Part shown: positions 61,476-64,000 of the stretch, piece by piece
Layout of the letters: each line of letters opens with the position of its first letter
Position numbering within the stretch: position 1 is the stretch's first letter
DNA from: Neckera pumila
Taxonomy: Eukaryota > Streptophyta > Bryopsida > Hypnales > Neckeraceae
Length of the DNA stretch: 64,000 bases
NCBI GenBank assembly: GCA_963969595.1
Contig: OZ018409.1
Span: 23,614,163-23,678,162, forward strand
Reading direction: 5' to 3'
Notes under the pieces: generated by a model
The model's database searches: none
Told to the model about the DNA's origin: nothing
Seen by the model: only the letters and a program-made list of their open reading frames with translations
Program-made: the position numbers and the translations under genes

Positions 61476-61760
61476 ACGGCAAGGAGCCCCTGCTGCCTTG
61501 CGGGGAGCACCAAGGTCGGTGAGGAGGGAGCCTCAGTTGCAAGGAGGCCTACAATCACAAGGAACCCCAGGCTGGTAGGAGGCCCTTGTAGTTCGTAGTT
61601 GCAAGGAGGCCTCAACTGCCTAGCTGCTCTCCTTAGGGAGATGAAACTCCCGGGAAGGCTGACCGGCCCTGCCTGGTTGCTCTTCGGGAATATGAAGTCT
61701 CTGAGAAGGTTTAGAAGGTCCAAAAAATTTGGCTGCCTTGGCTTGCCCTAGCCGGCTCTC
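61476..61760. repeat. GC-rich block with AAGGAGGCCT repeats
   Basis: TTGCAAGGAGGCCT occurs near 61,538 and 61,600, with related CAAGGAGCCCC and GTAGGAGGCCC. It resembles parts of the GC-rich island at 44.1-44.6 kb. It lies left of LTR-like copy 3 and may belong to that element. The frames across it have no domain. Confidence 0.5.
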
Positions 61761-61969
61761 TTCCTCCTCTTCCGGGGTTTTAATTACCTTAGGAATTTTC
61801 TTGAATTTGCCCCAAAGAATTGATCGCTCCGGGATAGAACACAACAACTTAAAAAAAAGGAAGTTTAATCTAACGGGAATTAAATAGACTTTAATAAAAT
61901 GGTCCAAAAAACAATTTCACAAATTTGAAGGTTTTTTGCCACAAATGTTGTCTTGTTTTGTTTTGTTTT

Positions 61970-63864
61970 TCATTAACAAAAAATGCTATGGGATCAAAGC
62001 TTCACCGTGAGTTTCGGAATCTATATTTCTTATCAACATACGCAAAGCCAAAGCTTTGCCATAGTGTTAGAAAACACACTAAATTTTTATATTAAATTAT
62101 TTTCACGAAGTTGAAGCTTTGTTGTAGGAATCAAACTCAAGGCAAAAAACAAAAAGATTGAAACAAGTTAGTTGACTCCTATCTTTTAGAACTATAACAT
62201 ATATTAATAAATTAATACACTACATGTTAGAATAAAACATCACAACAACAAGTTAGTATACTAATCTTAATGATCTTAACAAGAATTTACACTAGAGGCC
62301 CCCAAAGTGGCGTTACCAAGATACAATGAAGGTACTCTTTAGGATTAATATCAAAACATAAACAACGCAAATTTCACAAAACAATAAAAGTTAGTGTACA
62401 AAAACTTCACAAAGACACAAAACAAGTTAGCAAGCTTTGAAAGGATCCCAAAATTCTTCAAAAACTCATACAAAAATACAACTTGGAGCTTGAAATTCTC
62501 CAACAAACACGCGTTATGCAACTCTAGTCTTAAAATAACCAAAAAAATTCAATTATATGAATCAACGTATTACAAAGCCAAAAAATGGCTAAAAAAGATG
62601 AATTGAGAGGAAAAAAGGTGCCCTTTTTATACTATTGTAAGGACACCCACCTCCTTTTATTCTTTGTGGTAATCTTATCTTTTGAGATTTTAATCTCAAA
62701 CTACCATTTTGACTTTCTACACTAAACCAATTTTTAATTTTTGGAGATTAACTCCAAATCACAAATGAATTGTGTCATTGGCTTCAGAAGGCCAATTTTA
62801 GACCAAAGATCCTTCTATCTTCTAAATTGGCATAAAAAACTCATTAAAACTTAGCTCCAACTAAATACCAAAAAAGGTAAAAATCCAATTCTTGGAGTTT
62901 GGCTTTTTTGAGAAAAGTAACTAGCCTAGGCTCTTGAGTAGGTATGATGGAGTAAAAAAATACCTAATTTTGACCCCATTCCAAATTTGTATACTCCCGG
63001 GATGCCGGTCATTTCCATTGTAATCTTTACTTTTATCAATAAAGAGAGAATTTCATCAGTTCGGGCACTTCTGTCTATCAAAATGTCTTGAAACTTGTTG
63101 GAGAGTCATATTAACATAAAACAAGCTAATATAATATTAAGGAATATTTTACTGCAACTTTAATAATTTTTAGGAATTTCCCATAGTAGGTTAAGGTACT
63201 TGACAATTTGGAAAAGCACCTTCTGAGAATCAAAAATTTCAAATTTTTTATAGAAACTCTCATTGAATTCTACAAAAGGTGTATAAGACTATCTCTTGAC
63301 TTTACACAATGGTCAAAAAAGAATTAAATTTAATTCTCCTTTAATTATCGGCTGAAGAAAATCTTTTCTATGGAAAGGAATCTTGACAAAGCAACTTTGT
63401 TGTCGTGTTTCTAATGTGATTTTAGCTTTAGAGTACTGTCCTTTGAACATAGATCTACTTCATCAATTTGTTGTGAGTTTCTTCAATCTGCAAGCCAACA
63501 ATTGGAGTTTCTACGAAAAGTGGAAATCGATTGGAAACTTGAAACCTATTTGTAGAACTGGCTTTTAGGGTTCTCACCAAGTTTTCTAAAACCAGTTTTA
63601 GCCAAATTTTGTCAAATGCATGGTAGTTTTAGGTAAGTTGAGCCTCTTTTATTAAATAATTACAATTTGTACAATTTACGGGTTCCTATTTATATGCAAA
63701 AATTGATTTCATTTTTAAGAAAAATATCCTAATTAGGATCAAATGCCTATAATGGCATGTGACATATCTATTTTGATTTTACACTCTTTCTTTGGTTATT
63801 TATATACTCAAAATAATAATAAAAAGTAAATTGTGAGTTCCAAGTGACAAATTGGGAGCTCACA
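61970..63864 (-). mobile_element. LTR-like repeat, family D copy 3
   Basis: In minus orientation the terminus is TGTGAGCTCCCAATTTG at 63,864, and the TATA-type box GTATAAAAAG (plus strand 62,623-62,632) lies 1.24 kb inside, as in copy 2. The CAAAGCTTTGCCATAG block near 62,050 resembles GAAAGCTTTGCCGTAT at 54,405. CCATTGGCTTCAGAAGGCC-like strings (62,776) match CCATTGTCTTCAGAAGACC (55,125). No coding region. Confidence 0.6.
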
Positions 63865-64000
63865 TATGGCGGCCATCTGTAGAGGGACCTAGAATCATCT
63901 TGCTATGACATATCAATGGGCACATGGTCATCTATTCTTCAATTTGACGAGCATACTAGGGATCTAAACTCTAAAAAAATTTGGATAGTTTTGACTATAC

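Overview
This looks like a nuclear window from a land plant, most probably a seedless one (moss or liverwort grade). The clues are a plastid PPR-SMR gene (PTAC2 type), a plant WVD2/TPX2-type gene, introns mostly 100-530 bp, GC-rich exons in strongly AT-rich intergenic DNA, and GT-AG splice sites. The species cannot be named from the sequence. About 15-20% is genic; the rest is repeats and decayed AT-rich DNA.

Layout. 1-10,000 is AT-rich DNA holding two full copies of a non-coding repeat family whose ends read TTAACCCCTAAAGG (called family A here), one 152-bp MITE, a 12-bp minisatellite and a long TA microsatellite. 10,222-13,004 (+) is a two-exon WVD2/WDL-type TPX2-domain gene with a TATA box and a long leader. 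14,500-16,450 holds a small hairpin element and two family A copies arranged as a 1.6-kb foldback. 17,000-17,900 is a 166-bp tandem array interrupted by a MITE. 19,164-22,397 (-) is a SAC3/GANP-domain gene (SAC3A/LENG8/THP3 group) with an intronless CDS, a 22-residue polyglutamine tract and a likely 5' UTR intron. 23,600-27,800 contains two long inverted-repeat elements of one family with a conserved loop.

30,328-38,638 (-) is the most gene-dense part. It has a complete nine-exon PTAC2 homologue (863 aa by my splice model, joined phase-consistently throughout) and a two-exon membrane-anchored PC-esterase/NXPE-like protein (582 aa). 39,500-45,500 is repeat-derived. 45,565-48,741 is an accessory segment bounded by direct repeats. 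It carries a three-exon alanine aminotransferase gene fragment (+), with one broken acceptor site, and an unrecognised two-exon gene of 146 codons (-). A piggyBac-like transposase remnant follows at 49.6-50.0 kb (-). 50.5-64 kb has no recognisable gene. It holds a 1.5-kb tract with a recurring TTGG-type box, arrays of small hairpins, a 3.4-kb element with terminal inverted repeats and an apparent TAG target duplication, and LTR-like repeats with a conserved 1.24-kb spacing between TATA box and terminus.

The genes do not form a pathway. They are independent housekeeping functions: microtubule binding, mRNA/transcription-coupled SAC3 function, plastid transcription, and a wall- or Golgi-type esterase. 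All exon joins were made by reading splice sites and reading phase by eye; family assignments rest on recognised motifs, not on a database search.
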